Assembly (NCBI GenBank): GCA_013396655.1
Contig: WBMV01007620.1
Location: forward strand, 248,001-312,000
Source of the DNA: Campylorhamphus procurvoides
Taxonomy: Eukaryota > Chordata > Aves > Passeriformes > Dendrocolaptidae
DNA: 64,000 nt
Reading direction: 5' to 3'
A program made the translations under genes and the position numbers. A model generated the notes under the pieces. The model saw only the letters and a program-made list of their open reading frames with translations, had not been told where the DNA came from and ran no database searches. Position 1 is the first letter of the stretch. Each line of letters opens with the position of its first letter. Shown here piece by piece: positions 1 to 13,393 of this stretch.

Positions 1-1089
1 TGTGAATACCAAAACAAACAAAAAAAATCAGAGAAGGCACCAGTAAAGCTCTAGTAAAGATAATCCTGGTGACCAACGTATATTTCCTCTTACGAACTCC
101 CATGTTGAATTCCAGCTTCTAGCCTGAGATGCTCTGAAACTATGCAACACCTCTTTCTAGAAGTTAACCTTTCCACAAACAAGATGATTGCTTTATCTGA
201 GTGATGGCAAGCATCATGTTTCCTGACAGTAATAGTCAGTATGCTGCACAAGGAGGCACAATGTTCTATCTTTTAAGACTTGCTATTTGCCTGTTGCCAT
301 GTGGGGAAAATGCAGTCCACAGTCATGCTTTCAAGATTTCCGCAGTTATCTATCAACAACCTTAAAGTCTTCAACTCTGCTGCTGGGTGCCCAAACATGG
401 CAGGATATCACTTGTCTCAAAGAAACCCCTAGTCTCTTCCAGATGGACGAGAATACCTTTGGATTAATAAAACCTTCAGTCTTCCTGTGTCACGCAGTTA
501 CTCACTTTCAGATAAAATTTACTAAGACAAGCCCAAGACTTAACATTGCTCAGAAAGAGGCTTTCTTCACACTCCCTACCACACAGGGTTGTGAGCACTT
601 CTTTGCTACCCTTCACCAAGCCTCAGTGCACACACAGTTGAGGGTATCAAAACAGAGTGAATATGACATTTATCCTTTCCTTTCTTTTTGTGCTTCCCTA
701 GTGGGATTCTTATCTTATCTGCCTGGAACAAGAAGTCTCTTTGAGTATGTTTAGACAACAGCCATTCAGAAAGCTTACAAGAAAAGAGGATAGACTTCCT
801 CCATAAACTCTTGGTACAACAATTAAATGGATGACTCCTGCCATTACAGAAAATCTATTATAGCAAAGACAATTATTTACCAAGGGAACACACAAGCACA
901 TAAAGAAGCTTGGACTGAAGGTGGAAAGCTCAAGAAAAGTACAAAAGTGTTAGCAGCCTTTTATGGAGGAGGACTACCAATCTGAAACCTTTGAAAGCAG
1001 CAGCAACCTGGTTTCAGACAGAGAGTCTCTCTCTTCACATTCTCTTTGTTTCACCAGCCCAAACACTTGTTTTTTCTGAAGTCTCACTC
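1..1089. other. AT-rich non-coding stretch
   Basis: No gene, repeat family or structured element is recognisable here. An open frame of 155 codons lies on the plus strand at 287-754. It has no recognisable domain, no clear splice or promoter context, and a composition like the surrounding non-coding DNA, so it is treated as chance. If a minus-strand gene ends near 1.1-2.7 kb, this would be its downstream flank. Confidence 0.5.
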
Positions 1090-1200
1090 TTTATTTTAGC
1101 ACATAACTCACAATTAGTATCTGCAGACATGACACAGCAGAAATCACACCTTTGTGGCACACTCTATTTTTCCAGATGACTTTCTTTTAAAATGTTTATT
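1090..1200 (-). terminator. candidate poly(A) signals
   Basis: The plus strand reads TTTATT at 1090-1095 and at 1195-1200, which is AATAAA on the minus strand. Either could end the putative minus-strand transcript whose last exon may start at 2767. Such hexamers are common by chance in AT-rich DNA, so the call rests on position only. Confidence 0.2.
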
Positions 1201-2767
1201 TTATCTTCATGAAACAGCTGCTAATGCCAATCATCATGATAAAATTTGATTCCTTGTACTATTCAGTTATCGTCCTGCTAAATTATATGCAGTTACAGAA
1301 TAAAGCTCTGTGTTTTCACTAATAGCACATTTAGACACATTCTTCAATTCCAGGACAGAATAATTGTTTCAAGGCTGTCACAGGACAGAATGACTTTGGT
1401 TGAACTTGTAGAACTCCAGGCCAGCCAAATTTAGCATACTTACTGTATAACAATGCGAAGTTTGAACTTACCTGTATTCAGTATATATCACAAACTGTCT
1501 TTTTAATCTAACAGTATAGTATTTGTCAACTAATATCCCACCAGCTTCAAAAAGAGAATTTAGCAGGTTCCACACTTTCCCTCTCTTGTCTTAAGCTACC
1601 AGGCCTTACCTTTAACTGCTGTTCTCCCCATGGTAACACTTCTGTGATCTCCCTTCTCACAATAAAAAGGCTGAAGTTGAAAGACCACTTAATTCTTCCT
1701 TTCAGCACAACAGTTTCCTGTGGAGCAGTAACACAACAAGTTAGGGGGGAGGTTGTTGGTGGTGCTTGGGTTTTCTTTTTCTGGAAAGGATGATTTTTTT
1801 TTGTATTGGTGTATAATCATCTTGCTGGTTTTAAGTTGCAGATGTTTAACAAATTATGTGTAAAGAGTAACATGTAAACAATGGTTAAATACAAAGAGCA
1901 AACGTACCAAATACAAACTTTCATGTCACTGTTTTAAACAGTTCATTCTATAATAATCTGCATTTTCTGTAGGGTTTTAATACAAAAAAAGATCAAAAAT
2001 GTTTACTATTCCTTTTTCCCAAAAAAATCATTACTGAAAAGGGGAAGAGAGACTAGTATATGTAACTTGCTCACCCTGTCTCACTTGCACAGACTTAAAC
2101 AATCACCAACTTAAACACCTTTGGGTAAAACACACCACCTTGCACAACTACAGCTGAAAAGGGAACAAAACACTGATGGAAAAAAATTTACACAAAGGCC
2201 CAAGTGCTCACTGATACCCCTGCCCAGTACAACTTGTAACACAGAACAGAGAACTTGTTAGGGAAAGGCTAACTTTAGATAAAAGCAGTGAGCCACATTC
2301 TTGTAGGGTTCAGAAACCAGAACGGGCAGATGAGTTAGACCAATTTAAAACAGCAAAAGCAAACTTTTTTTTTTGTATGTTACTGTAATTTTTCTACTCC
2401 AGTATCTAGTTTTTTGAAGTTTGACTGTGTTCAAATCAAAGTCATTTGAAGCACCTAGTCTCAAAGTGACAAAGCCAGCAAGTTTAGTTTCTTTTCCATT
2501 AACTTTTCAAGTAATAAAGGGTAAAAATACATTGAAATTTCTGAATTGTGTTTTTGGATAACTTCCTTTCAAGGAACACCCATAAGCTGACATCATCAAA
2601 AGTTTGAGGGTTTCTTTTTAATTTAAATATGTGCATAGTTTTCCGAAGATTAATTTTGTCACAGGTAACATTTTTAGAAAAATAAATCTTTGCAGTGTTA
2701 CATAAAAGAAATCATAGCTGAAGACCAGGTTATCTACTTGGAATTTCTTGAATCTTCTACTTGCATG
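1090..2767 (-). other. candidate 3'-terminal exon and long 3' UTR of a minus-strand gene
   Basis: Read on the minus strand, a pyrimidine-rich run ending in TTTTTTAG (plus positions 2768-2775) forms a strong splice acceptor. The exon would begin at 2767. One frame gives a short C-terminus, MQVEDSRNSK then a stop at 2734-2736; a second gives only two codons before a stop; a third stays open for about 49 codons. About 1.5 kb of AT-rich sequence without long frames follows, resembling a vertebrate 3' UTR, with AATAAA hexamers on the minus strand at 1195-1200 and 1090-1095 and ATTAAA at 1976-1981. I do not recognise the peptide and cannot name the gene. CpG island 1, to the right, is a plausible promoter. 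The acceptor is seen directly; the rest is inference, and an ordinary intronic pseudo-acceptor is the main alternative. Confidence 0.3.
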
Positions 2768-2769
2768 CT

Positions 2770-5700
2770 AAAAAAGAAATACACATAAATATTACATATA
2801 GCAAGAGAGGCATCATGCAGCTGAGTATTTTCCTGAAATTGTGACATTTTAGTGAAACTTCAAGAAACATGCACACTATGGTGATGGACTGCATGATGAA
2901 AACTTTATATAGTGCAAGTCTCACAGCTAAAACTAATTAAATATGTTTTGATAAAATGCCAGGGACTGAAGAATTCATTTAGTGTGTGTGTTGCATGTGA
3001 ACGTGCTGGACACATTACAAAAATTCTCAAGATTGAGACTTGAAAGCAGTTATAAATAAAACTGAACACTACCATAAAATAAACAGGTTTTACTACACAA
3101 TAGCATTCATAGCATAAGTGATCATCAGGATTAAGAACAGAAATCCTTTTAAGCCATCAAATAAATTTGAAATACTTGATACTTTCATAGACTCCCCCAA
3201 AAATTCAAAGCTTTCCCACCGCAAGTAATAAATCATGAAAGGTGATGCAGAGTCAAAGTAACTATTTTTACGGATTACTTTAAAACAGTGAATGGTTTTT
3301 ATCTTTTTGTTCCAAGTACCAGATTGCACTTGGTGCAGTAATAAAGATTCCAACCCTGCAGTGATAGTCATCAAGTTTAGCACAACCGGAGTGTCTGTCA
3401 GAACATAAAAAGGATTCCAGCTTTTCATTAGCTTGTGTTGTACCAGATAGGCTGTTTTACAGCATGCCCACCAGCCTGTTAAAAATATAAGACAACTGAA
3501 AGTTCTGAAAGTGCTGTCTGAAATGAGGCAAACCCAACTGCAGGAACACAATATATTGCTGTTTTGAAGAGGTGCTACTTAAAACTCCGTTACAGCTCAA
3601 TATTCAATTTAGAGCTGCTATTAAATTAGCACATAGATTGTGCTGCTTGTCACAGAAAACAGCCAAGAACGCTATTTCTGAGCCTCTATCTAACAACCAC
3701 TACATGCTGCTGAACTACAGCAAAATGAAAACCAGTTACCTCCAAAACAGAGCAGGGTCAGCCTGAAACAAAGTGTAACTTCTTTTGCAGGGGCAGAGGT
3801 AGGAATAACTTTCCATCACCTCACATAATTAAGTGGCAAACCCTAAGCAAGGTAGTTATATCCTTTGCTAACCAAGACAAAGTCCTCTTATGTTGCACTC
3901 ACCATCACCAGCCTGGCTCAACCCACAGCACACTGACTACAGAAGGGAAGAAAACCACCAGCAAATACAGGGGAAACACCTCCAGGGGACATTTTGGCAA
4001 AATTACACAGCAAGGACTCAAGGCATTCTTGTACATGCACTTTGGCAAGCAAGATGAGTGAGAAAGATGGGTTTAAAAAACTAATCTAGCAGCTTCTAGA
4101 AATGAAGCAGAAAATGAAACAAGGTCAAGAATATATGAGCAAACAAAAAAACGCAGTGGCAAGGCTGAGGCACAATGGTGCACAAAGGAGCAGAACGAGA
4201 ACCAAAGTTACGAAGACCAAGCTAAGCACACAGGTTGTCAGTCACAAACAGAAAATTGCCAAAACATTTAGGGACTGTCAGCACAGAATCCAGCAAGAAA
4301 CCATCAGCTGTAAAATAAGGAAACTGAAAAGGGGAATGGAAAAAAAAATCCATAACCCCAGGATAATATTGGATTCATCATCAAAATATTTTTAATCCAC
4401 AGAGCATTCAAAGGATCTCCATACTCATGAAGTGTATTACTTACATGACATCTCAATTCATTATGTAAACTGAGTTTTAGTCTTTCTCTGATTAACAACC
4501 CTTACATCAGTTACTTTTTTAAAAATCAGATGGAAAGCACTCAACTGCCTTTAATTCCTTACTGAAGATTTTATTGTTAATCCCCAAATCACTTCTATTA
4601 GCTACCTCCCACTGTGCAAGTCCTTTGTCAGAAAGCAGTATATTAGTAGACAAGCCTAAACCTTTGCACTCTGCATTGCTAGTACATAATACTAGGTGTC
4701 AGAAAACAGGATGAGAAACATTTCTCCTGCATAACTTTGGTGTTTTTATTTTGAAAGAATTAACCAACACACAAGTATTGCTGCATTTCAAAGAAGCTAG
4801 CATTCTACAAAAAACACCAAACTTGCTCTATTTTTCCTCCATGCATCTCCATTATCCTTTTCAGTGTAAGCCTGGCACTCAAATAAGCCGAATGTCTGGG
4901 AAAAAAAAAATTATGTGTATTTAGGGCTTCCCAGTGCAAGTTTATCTTGACAGCATGCCTGCTCATAAAAACACATAGTGCAGAATTATGGAGAAAAACA
5001 TAACATTTAAAAGAAGCCTAAGCAACAAGGAAATTGTGGGTTTATTCCCTACCAAAAAGGTTAAGGGTTTTTCTGTCAATGGCTCTGCATCTCATTTTGA
5101 GAGGTAAGACAAGAGACACCAATTTTAGAGCCCATTAGCTTTTTTGACCCTACCACTGGTACAAAGGCAATAACTCAGACCTCATCGTTGGTGTCCTCCC
5201 TTGTGGAATGGACAGTCGTCAATGGGCAGCCTCAACTGGATAAGGACTGAGCTATTCTTTGCACAGGTACACAGCACAGAGGAGGAATCTAATAAAACAT
5301 CCACTTTGAAGCATGGATTAAATTCTTAATTTTAGGCCTGAAATAAAGGTATTTTTCAGGCTTAATATGAACAAGGAGTTATACTCGCCCCTCTTTTTCT
5401 TCTACAGATGCTTCCAGTTTAAAATTCTATATGCAAGGGGGAAAAAGAATTGGAAAAAGCTTGAACAGCAAAACCAGTTATAGACAGAAAATAGGTAGTG
5501 TAAGCTAAGAAATACTCTCCCTTAACTCTTTCATATGTAAGTCCCACACTTGCTTTCACGACCAGCATTCTCATGCTGTTACCTTCCAAAACATCAATTA
5601 CAACTGCTGGCCACACTCCCATCGCTCCTCACCTCTTCCTGCTGTTTGCTACTGCTGAGAGCCCTGCAAGAAAAGGACCTGTGCATCCTTTCCATGGACT

Positions 5701-8700
5701 GACACATGGTCCCAGCAACCGCAGGTCCCACTCCAGCTTCCATACCTGGGTAACATGTACCTACAGGAATCAGTTGCTTCCCAAACAAGTGTGATTTAAC
5801 TGCATTACTTCAATATTATCCTTCACGAATCTGCAACACCTTTTTCTTAAACCTAATCATCTATTCATCTGCTGCCTCTTAAAAACTCTACTTCATACCA
5901 TTTTCACAAGACTTTAAGAGGCTGAAAAGAGGCAAACAAAGAGTAAGACTTAAAAGGAGGTTTTTAATAAAATACAACACTTCCAAATTGTCAACACTTG
6001 AAAATTTACTTTCCAAGAAGCTACCCAGCATGTAAACTCATTTAGCACACTTCAAGACAAAACAGCATATATTTCCTTGTTTCTATAATATAGATAATCA
6101 CTTTATACCTCTTAGAACATACTCGGGCATCCTTATAGAAGAGTAAGGTATCAAAGGCTAAAAGAAAAAAACTTACAAAAACATATTAGAACTTTACAAA
6201 ATGTAACACAAGCTTTGTAGTTGTAAATTCAGTATTATTTAGCATAACTCATATATGATTTCAAAACATTAAAGATCAGGTCTTCTCTCACTTTGCACAG
6301 AAATATATAATCGGTTGGTGTTCTGACATGAAATTTGATCCAAGTTGGAATCCCCTTTAGTTCACATTCTTTGTAGTAAAAAAAAAAAAAAAAAGTGAGG
6401 TTCTTTCAAAGCAACTTAAACTTCCACAATTTAATGCAGCAGAACTTCTAATAAACTGATATATCTGAACACCTCTTCTAGTCAATAAAAACGGAGCTAG
6501 GACAGATAGACTTTTGTCAAATTTATGGGCTTTCAGAACACACATATTAGCTAGCCATATATATCATTACAACAAATAAGCTTGAGTATTTCTTAAGTTT
6601 CTAAAGGAAGAGAGTAGATACTGTTTTACAAATATATTTTTGTAATGTCATTTGCTTTAATATCAAGAAATTTTCTGCACTTAAGAGAAATGCTCAGGAA
6701 GTCAGCAGCAGTGCACGGCTCACTATTTATGAAGTGATTAGCATAAACAAACTTTTAAGCTGTCAGCAGTAAAATATTGCCTATAAATGTTCTGCTCTCT
6801 CACCAGGTAAGTTTACGATCTGCTTTAGAATATGAGCAACTGTAATTACAGTAAGTTATACATTTCAAGACTACAAAAATCCCTCTAAACTCTCAAACCC
6901 TATTAAGTGTGTTATTCAGTACAGAGTAAAGCACTGTATATTTTAAAATCCAACACTAACAAGGTTTAGACCAAAGATTTGTTCCAAAAATTCCTGAAAC
7001 AAGAAATAATACTTAAAAATGAGAACATTAGAGAAGGTCTCCAAATTAAACAGCATAGCTCGTATCAACACAAAACAGAAACAATTTTTGTCACAGAGAT
7101 TTGACATTTATTAAATTGACAGTAATTTTAAAAATTGCAGTTTAGAACTGCTCTATGGCTACCAGTAAAAAATGAAAATAGCTTTTCTCCTCCCTCCTTT
7201 CCTCCCCATCCTGCTTTAAAAGTCAGAAGATGTGGGGTTGTAAAAACCTGAAAAAGGAAATGGTATGTGTGAAGTCAGCAGTTCAGCAAAGCGGCTGACT
7301 GGCCATTAACAGCTTTAAATATTCTTAAAATGCCAGTCTTCCCACATGAAAGGGTATTTTAATGTTATATTCAAATACATAAAAAATGCAGCTTACATTT
7401 CTATCTTAGCTAAAATTTCCAGTTTTAGGAGTTTACAAGTACATATTTACAGTAGCACAAAAATTTGATAATTTGTTTAAAACATTTTGGTGAATTCAGC
7501 ACACTGAAACCTCTGTGCTGTTTTCCACTTCCTTCTTCAAGCCTGGAGTACTCTTCCTGAAAACATTCATCATTGTTATTCAACCTGGCTTTGTCCAAAC
7601 GCCTAATTCAAATTTCTTTCATAAAGAAAACTAATTAAACTATGCACAAGAAACCCCCTAAGAATTCCATATGATTAGGACTGGGTAAGAGTGCATAAAA
7701 TTCTCCCTACACCCAGATACATCTACTCTGCCTTCAGCTCAGCCTCCCTTGACACAGAAGAGAGGTCTCAAGATTATTTGTTCTGCGAGGCATTGAGCAT
7801 ACTTTTAGCACAGTGTAAACACAACAGGCAAGGGATAAAAGAAACTGCTGTTGCAAACATAGCAAGAGATGCCCAGATGCCAGACACCCCATACAGCTTT
7901 TCTGCACTTGTCTTTAGCAGACAAGCAGGACCACCAGCAGCAGTCAGACTGTGTAAATGCAGGGGGACAAGGGAGAGAAAGACAAGCAGAGGTGGGATGG
8001 CATAAGAGGGATTTTTGACCATTTTAGGCAACTTTGGTTCCTCCCTTTTACATTGCCTCCAAACTGGAAAAGGAACTGTGGAAGCTTGGTTCAGATATGA
8101 TCCAACAGAGCTCTACCTACATAGTGCATAGTCAGCAAATCCATCTCTGTGGTCCAGATTTTTTAATCACAACAGATTATAGAGAGAAACAGAAACACTT
8201 TTAGTCTGATGCAGAAATCTACGGAAGTCAAACAGTATGCGCAATTTATTTTTTTCATTGAAGGCATGGAGAACAGCTTTGGGACATTTCTGCATAGAAT
8301 CCAACTGCTGTCAGCACCCCAGGTGAAGTTTTTTGTTTCAGAACAATGTGTTTGTCTCCCCTCACTTTTACTCAATGCCAGCAGCAGCATACTTTTGCTG
8401 CCATCCACTTCTCGTGCACAAAGTAAGTATCTGCCTCTCTCTCCCAACCTGAGAATCTGAACAACATAATGATGGCTGGGACTCCATGACACATAACAAA
8501 GACATAACTTGCTTCACCACATTTTTCCGCTGCTGCAACACTCCACTGTGTTCCCTGCCTTATTTAATGGAATAAGTACACTGTTCCCATGTACTGGTGT
8601 CCAGTCAGGGAACAAAACCAAACCAACCAGAACTGAATAAACCCTTAGGCAATTTTCTGATAGGTCCTCTTTCAGGGGCATGTTTTTGAAGAAAGTAAAC

Positions 8701-8867
8701 CCCAGAGAGCTGCTTGCAATTTCCAGGCACACACCCATCCCTGCACTGGGCTCACTTGTTGCTGATGCATATAGCTGTGAGAGAAAGCCTTCTTCAGACC
8801 CCTTACACAGTAGATCTTCATGCAGATGCCAACGAAAATCCTTGTCCATCTATCTGGACAAACTTCA
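2770..8867. other. AT-rich intron-like stretch
   Basis: No transposable element or conserved exon is recognisable. A 17-base poly(A) run sits at 6378-6394. Several short donor/acceptor pairs occur on the minus strand (for example around 3740, 3905 and 5583-5663), but the segments between them are tiny or carry stops in most frames. The stretch is compatible with intron sequence of a minus-strand gene between CpG island 1 and the candidate last exon at 2767. Confidence 0.4.
3093..3551 (-). CDS. open frame of 152 codons, status uncertain
   Basis: This is the longest frame in the window that is neither across a gap nor inside a recognised repeat, and it is long for its AT-rich setting. The predicted product is rich in hydrophobic residues. 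It has a possible membrane segment near residues 133-151 and no motif I recognise. A good minus-strand acceptor (TTCCTGCAG, exon from 3537) falls inside the frame. Reading from that acceptor in a different phase gives a 26-codon tail, ending at 3457-3459, that looks as protein-like as the long frame. It could be an alternative terminal exon of the same putative minus-strand gene, part of a retained 3' UTR, or chance. There is no homology evidence, so no function is proposed. Confidence 0.15.
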   Translation of the reverse strand: MCSCSWVCLISDSTFRTFSCLIFLTGWWACCKTAYLVQHKLMKSWNPFYVLTDTPVVLNLMTITAGLESLLLHQVQSGTWNKKIKTIHCFKVIRKNSYFDSASPFMIYYLRWESFEFLGESMKVSSISNLFDGLKGFLFLILMITYAMNAIV

Positions 8868-8990
8868 TCATAGAATCATGGAATATCGTGAGTTGGAAGG
8901 GACTGACAAGGATCATCTAAGTTCTGCTGCTGGCCCTGCACAGGACCACCCCAAGAATCTCACCATGTGCCATTCCTAAGCACCATTCCG
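8868..8990 (-). mobile_element. CR1 LINE, short 3'-end fragment
   Basis: The plus strand starts with TCATAGAATCATGG, the reverse complement of the CR1 3' terminus. It continues with the GAGTTGGAAGGGAC and CCCTGCACAGGAC blocks typical of avian CR1 3' UTRs. Only about 120 bp is present, a usual 5'-truncated insertion. The same blocks occur in the longer copy at 58956-59825, so both belong to the same or a close CR1 subfamily. It carries no coding part. Confidence 0.9.
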
Positions 8991-10234
8991 TGCTGCTAGA
9001 TATTTCTGCAGTTAACAAAGCACTAACAGGTCATAAAAGACATGACAACTCCTAAATGCTCAAAGGACTAGACAGCTGCAAATACTCAGCTGCACTATTT
9101 GCTTCACTCTTCAAAAATGGAAGAAGACAAAAGACTCAAAGCATCAGGCACATTCGCAGCAAATCTGCATCTCTCCCATTTCCCATGACAGCCTTCCAAT
9201 TATTTGAAAAAAAAAACCCACAAGTGAAGCAAACAGTTAAAGGGCAACCTTCTCTACCTCTTCCTCAGCAAGACTGCACAGTGGACACTGACTGCATGTG
9301 GCTTCAGCTCAGGACAGAGGCTGAGCATCCATCTCCCTTTCTGCCACTTCTGGAGATCACCCTTCTGTTGGCAATCCCCCCCTTCCTCCTCCAGACAGTG
9401 CTTACACCACTGAGCACTAGGGAATATTCAGACTAGGTAGTATTTACCTTCAACAAGGTGAAAAAAATTACATGCCACATTCAAAGCTTCCCATCTAACT
9501 ATAACAGTGCTCATTTTGGGATTAAAGCCAGTTTGTATCATCTGACCTTCTCAGAAAACCACTGTCTGCCTCTTTATAGCCCTCCAGTACACATACAGGA
9601 GATTTGGAATGGGAGGTGCCATCAAACATGCAGCAGCCCTTTTAATCTCTGAGCCCATGACAAACGATAGTGATAATAAAGAGTTCCACCAAATTTAGCA
9701 GCTCTGATACCCTTTCACATTCCTCTACACACAGGACTCACTTTTACAAACTGTTCTTTTTAAGTGGGCTTTTAAAAGTGCTCCAAGAATTGCACTCCTT
9801 CCACTGAACCTGCCTACATTAACCTCTTACAGATTCCACACAGTACATAAATAATGGTACATGCTTCATTTTAGGTACACACCTCATTAAAATGGTGCTG
9901 CTCTCTTACAGGGTTTATAAACTTCAGCTGCTCTCTGAGCATACTGGTCTGTATGCCACAGAGGATGAAAGGCTCAACCTCATCATCTTTGCCCTACACT
10001 AAAAGGAATATTGTATTACCTTGAGAAGACAAGTGACTTAGATAGATTTCCATCAAAGAAACCCCTTTTATGAAAAGACTGAATGCCCTTAATACCTTAA
10101 ATAGAATTTGACCTGATTTGTGAAGCTGAAGGCCTAGAATCAAATTAAACAGCACATCTACCTTTAATGCAATGTCTTAATTGATTTTAGATTCTAAGAA
10201 TCTAAAAGGGAGAATACATACTATTTCTGGGCTA

Positions 10235-10252
10235 ATAAATAAATAAATAAAT
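10235..10252. repeat. (AAAT)n microsatellite
   Basis: The sequence is a short run of AAAT units, about four and a half copies, in AT-rich DNA. It is a simple repeat of no known function and could be polymorphic. Confidence 0.85.
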
Positions 10253-13200
10253 CAGTCCAAAACACTGTTCATGCTTAAGCTGCATACAGTATTACTCTTA
10301 CAAAGATGAAAAAGAAAATGCACATTAGGATTAGTTTGGACAAGATATATGGACAGTATCTTTTCTGTGGAGCAGAAAAGCAATCACCCTGCTAAAACAA
10401 ATGAAAGCACACTAAAATTCTGTTAAAGATTTAGTATTTCAGACAGACTTTGATATTAGGCTCTGCAAATAATTCAGAAAAGCAGGGAGAGCACACAGAA
10501 GAACCACAGTAAGCAAAGGCTAGGTATTGAACCAGTTTGGATCCAAACTGATCAACCACTAGCCATAAAGCAGGTGCCTTAGCTAAAGTCCAGAACTACG
10601 AACTAGTCTTGAATATACACTGCTGAAATAAAAGAGACATGTAAATTAACACCACAAAGAAGTGTACACTCATTTTAGATTCTGATAAGAAAATAATAAA
10701 TTTTTGGTCCTATCCCAAGGACACAGAAACTAAAGCAATTACCTCTTGCGATAGAAAACTTGGGAGGAAAGTTGCTAAGGGTAAACACAAAGTATATCCC
10801 TGCATACACACAGTGCTAATGGTATAACACATTATATCCCCTCTAACACAAAGGGTTTAGTTGTATATACCTATGCCCAATGCCCATTGTATACAAAAGA
10901 GATTATCAGAGCAAGCCCAATAAGGTGGCTGATAAAGACAGCTGCTGCTTTCTGAATGGTTGTGAAGCAGATCCTGACTTTCCTCCCGCTCTCCAGATCT
11001 TGGTGTTTGACTAAGCAGAAAGACTAACAAGAAGAGACAAAAGTACCTCTGAGGGTCATCATCACCATTTATGCATCATTTACTCTTTGTGTATATACCC
11101 ACTGCAGATAAAAGGGGAGCCTGTTCACTGTTGGCTCAGGTACCCGAAGCCACCCTTCCCATCCCAAGAGATCTGCTTGAAGAGAACACAGATACAGAAC
11201 ACAAGTTTTAGGCAATTTGGGGAGTTTACACAAACTGGGACTGAGCTGGTCAGTCACAAAATAAATCATCTGCTGCTGCTCCCAGTAGTGAGAGGCAGCA
11301 CTGCTGCCCCATGGCCAGCACTGCGACAGGAGTGAGGGGTGGCAAGAGTTGGGAACACAACCCCAGCCCTCACTGCCCACGCAGGTCAAGTCAGCTGGCA
11401 GGTGCATAAAGCTACAAAACCAGTACCTACACAGAAACATACTCTTAAAAAAACCTACAGCTCACTTAGGGAATGAACTCTCTCACTTTTTAGCGGCTTT
11501 ACCTCAAACAAATGAATCGCCTCTCCACTTAGACATGATCAAAAGTAAAGCTGTTCACACACACCATTATCAGTCATTGTTACAATGCAAAACCAAACTT
11601 AACTGCATGTACTTAATACTAAATCTTCCTACCATTGAATTACAAAACATTTAGACCTTAAATGAAATCTTCAAGGAATCTGCACAAATTGTCTTAAAAA
11701 AAGGATCCTCATATACAAAAACCAGAAATCACAGTCAAAAAGAATTATTCACCAAATTGTATTAGAATGTTAACAAATACTCTGGGACTTCAAACGACAT
11801 TGAGCCAAAATGCAAATCAGAAGGATTTGCAAAAATACAAGCACTACTACATATAATGAAAACACCTGTAACATTCAAGCAAAAATAATTTTCCATTTAA
11901 CATTTCCATTGCTTCATATTCACACACTGCTCTATTAAGCCTCAACAACTTACATGGGCTTTTCTGGCTCTTCCCACATGCTTGAAAAATCTCAGAGATC
12001 TGGGCAACTTATGTTGCATCTCTTATACTTTAAAGAACACAAAGGGTATGGTCCTTCACAATTAAGATTTTAATCTCTGGAAGAAGCAATGGGCACTAAG
12101 GCTGGGTGCCTAAGGCTATTTCTTTCAAATGGGAATGAACAGAACTTAAAATGCCCTGCAGATGTGGAGGTCACAAAGTTGGTTAACAACCTCCCTCGTG
12201 TAGACTCCTTGAAGCAGTTTCCTGGTCCATACCTGTAATTTGTTCTGTATCTACAATTAGAAAATATCACAGTAGACTGTCAAATGGTTTTTCTAAAGAT
12301 TATCTTAAAACATGCAAGAGTACTATTTCCATCACAATTGTTTTGAGGTAGGTGTATACAGACAAATAAGAAAGGCAGCATCGTGGACAGTTAATGACAA
12401 ATGCCATTTCCTGTTAGCGATACTATTTAATATCAGGGGATAATTGATGAGGACTTCATTTCTCCCTGTACATTCACTCAGTAAAGGGAATAAAGGAGGT
12501 CTCTCTCACAGCTCACAATCCCATTGGAATATTAAGACAATGAGACACCCCTGTACGACGGGAAGGAGCAGCTATCTATGTTTGCTTTGCATTTTTTCAT
12601 ATTCTCTCTTAATTAAAGCTGTGCTATTTTTTATACACATGAATTTTTGACACATAATGGACTTAATACTTTCTCAGTACTACAAATGTCACACTAGCAA
12701 AATGCCTCTTTTGAACTCAAGCAGCTACTCCCGAAAACAATGGCTCTGCCTCACAAGAGCACAGTATCTGGATGCAGCACGGGCAGTCACAGCAAAAGGG
12801 AAAAAAAAAAAGCCTCTGCACATTCAAAGTAGGAACATACAAAGTCTAAGGAAAAAGTCTTTTAAAAGACTATTATTCCTTGTTCCCTAAACTTTCTACA
12901 TCAAGATCAGTACTTACCTATGCCCAAATGTTAAGCACAATCTAATTATGCTATGTTTACATGTCTACATGGCTTCTAATTAATGTGAAAATAGTTTACA
13001 CTTGCAGCTATAACACATGCAAAGCAAGCATTTGTTTTTGCTGAATTCAAAATTACTATAAAAATATTAAATACGAAGCAACCTGAAAGATCACACAAAT
13101 ATTGCTATTTACACCAAGTAGAAAATGAGCACCAACTCCATCAGCAGAATTTCAAACAAAAGCAGTAAACACTACCTTCATATTCAAGACCAGACCATGT

Positions 13201-13380
13201 TAAAGTTAAAAGCCATACAAGCACTTCCCGGTCTCAACCTCAGTTTCACATACGCTGTTTCCTGCTGCCTCCCGCTTGCATTACTGTGAAACTTCCCAAA
13301 ATAAAGTACTAACAGGAGCATCTCCAACATGCTTTTTCTTTACATCAATTCAAGTAATATCATCCTTAAACAGTACTTAC

Positions 13381-13393
13381 ATTTTATGATACG
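13381..13393 (-). other. candidate 13-nt microexon
   Basis: On the minus strand a polypyrimidine tract and CAG (TTTTCTCCCTCAG, plus 13394-13406) is followed after only 13 nt by GTAAGTACTG (plus 13371-13380). Both are close to consensus acceptor and donor sequences. Thirteen nucleotides is not a multiple of three, so inclusion would shift a frame. It lies about 0.9 kb inside CpG island 1 in the direction of the putative minus-strand gene, so a small 5'-UTR exon is also possible. A longer exon using an acceptor further upstream (to the right) is the alternative. Chance pairing is quite possible. Confidence 0.15.

Noticed and set aside
5583..5663. Minus-strand segment bounded by TTCTTGCAG and GTAACA, with an inner GTGAGG donor
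   Set aside because: The 81-nt version has stops in all three phases. The 31-nt version is too small to separate from chance.
10740..10773. About 32-nt minus-strand segment between TTTACCCTTAG and GTAATTG, open in three phases
   Set aside because: It is short enough to be open by chance, and no neighbouring exon of matching phase was found.
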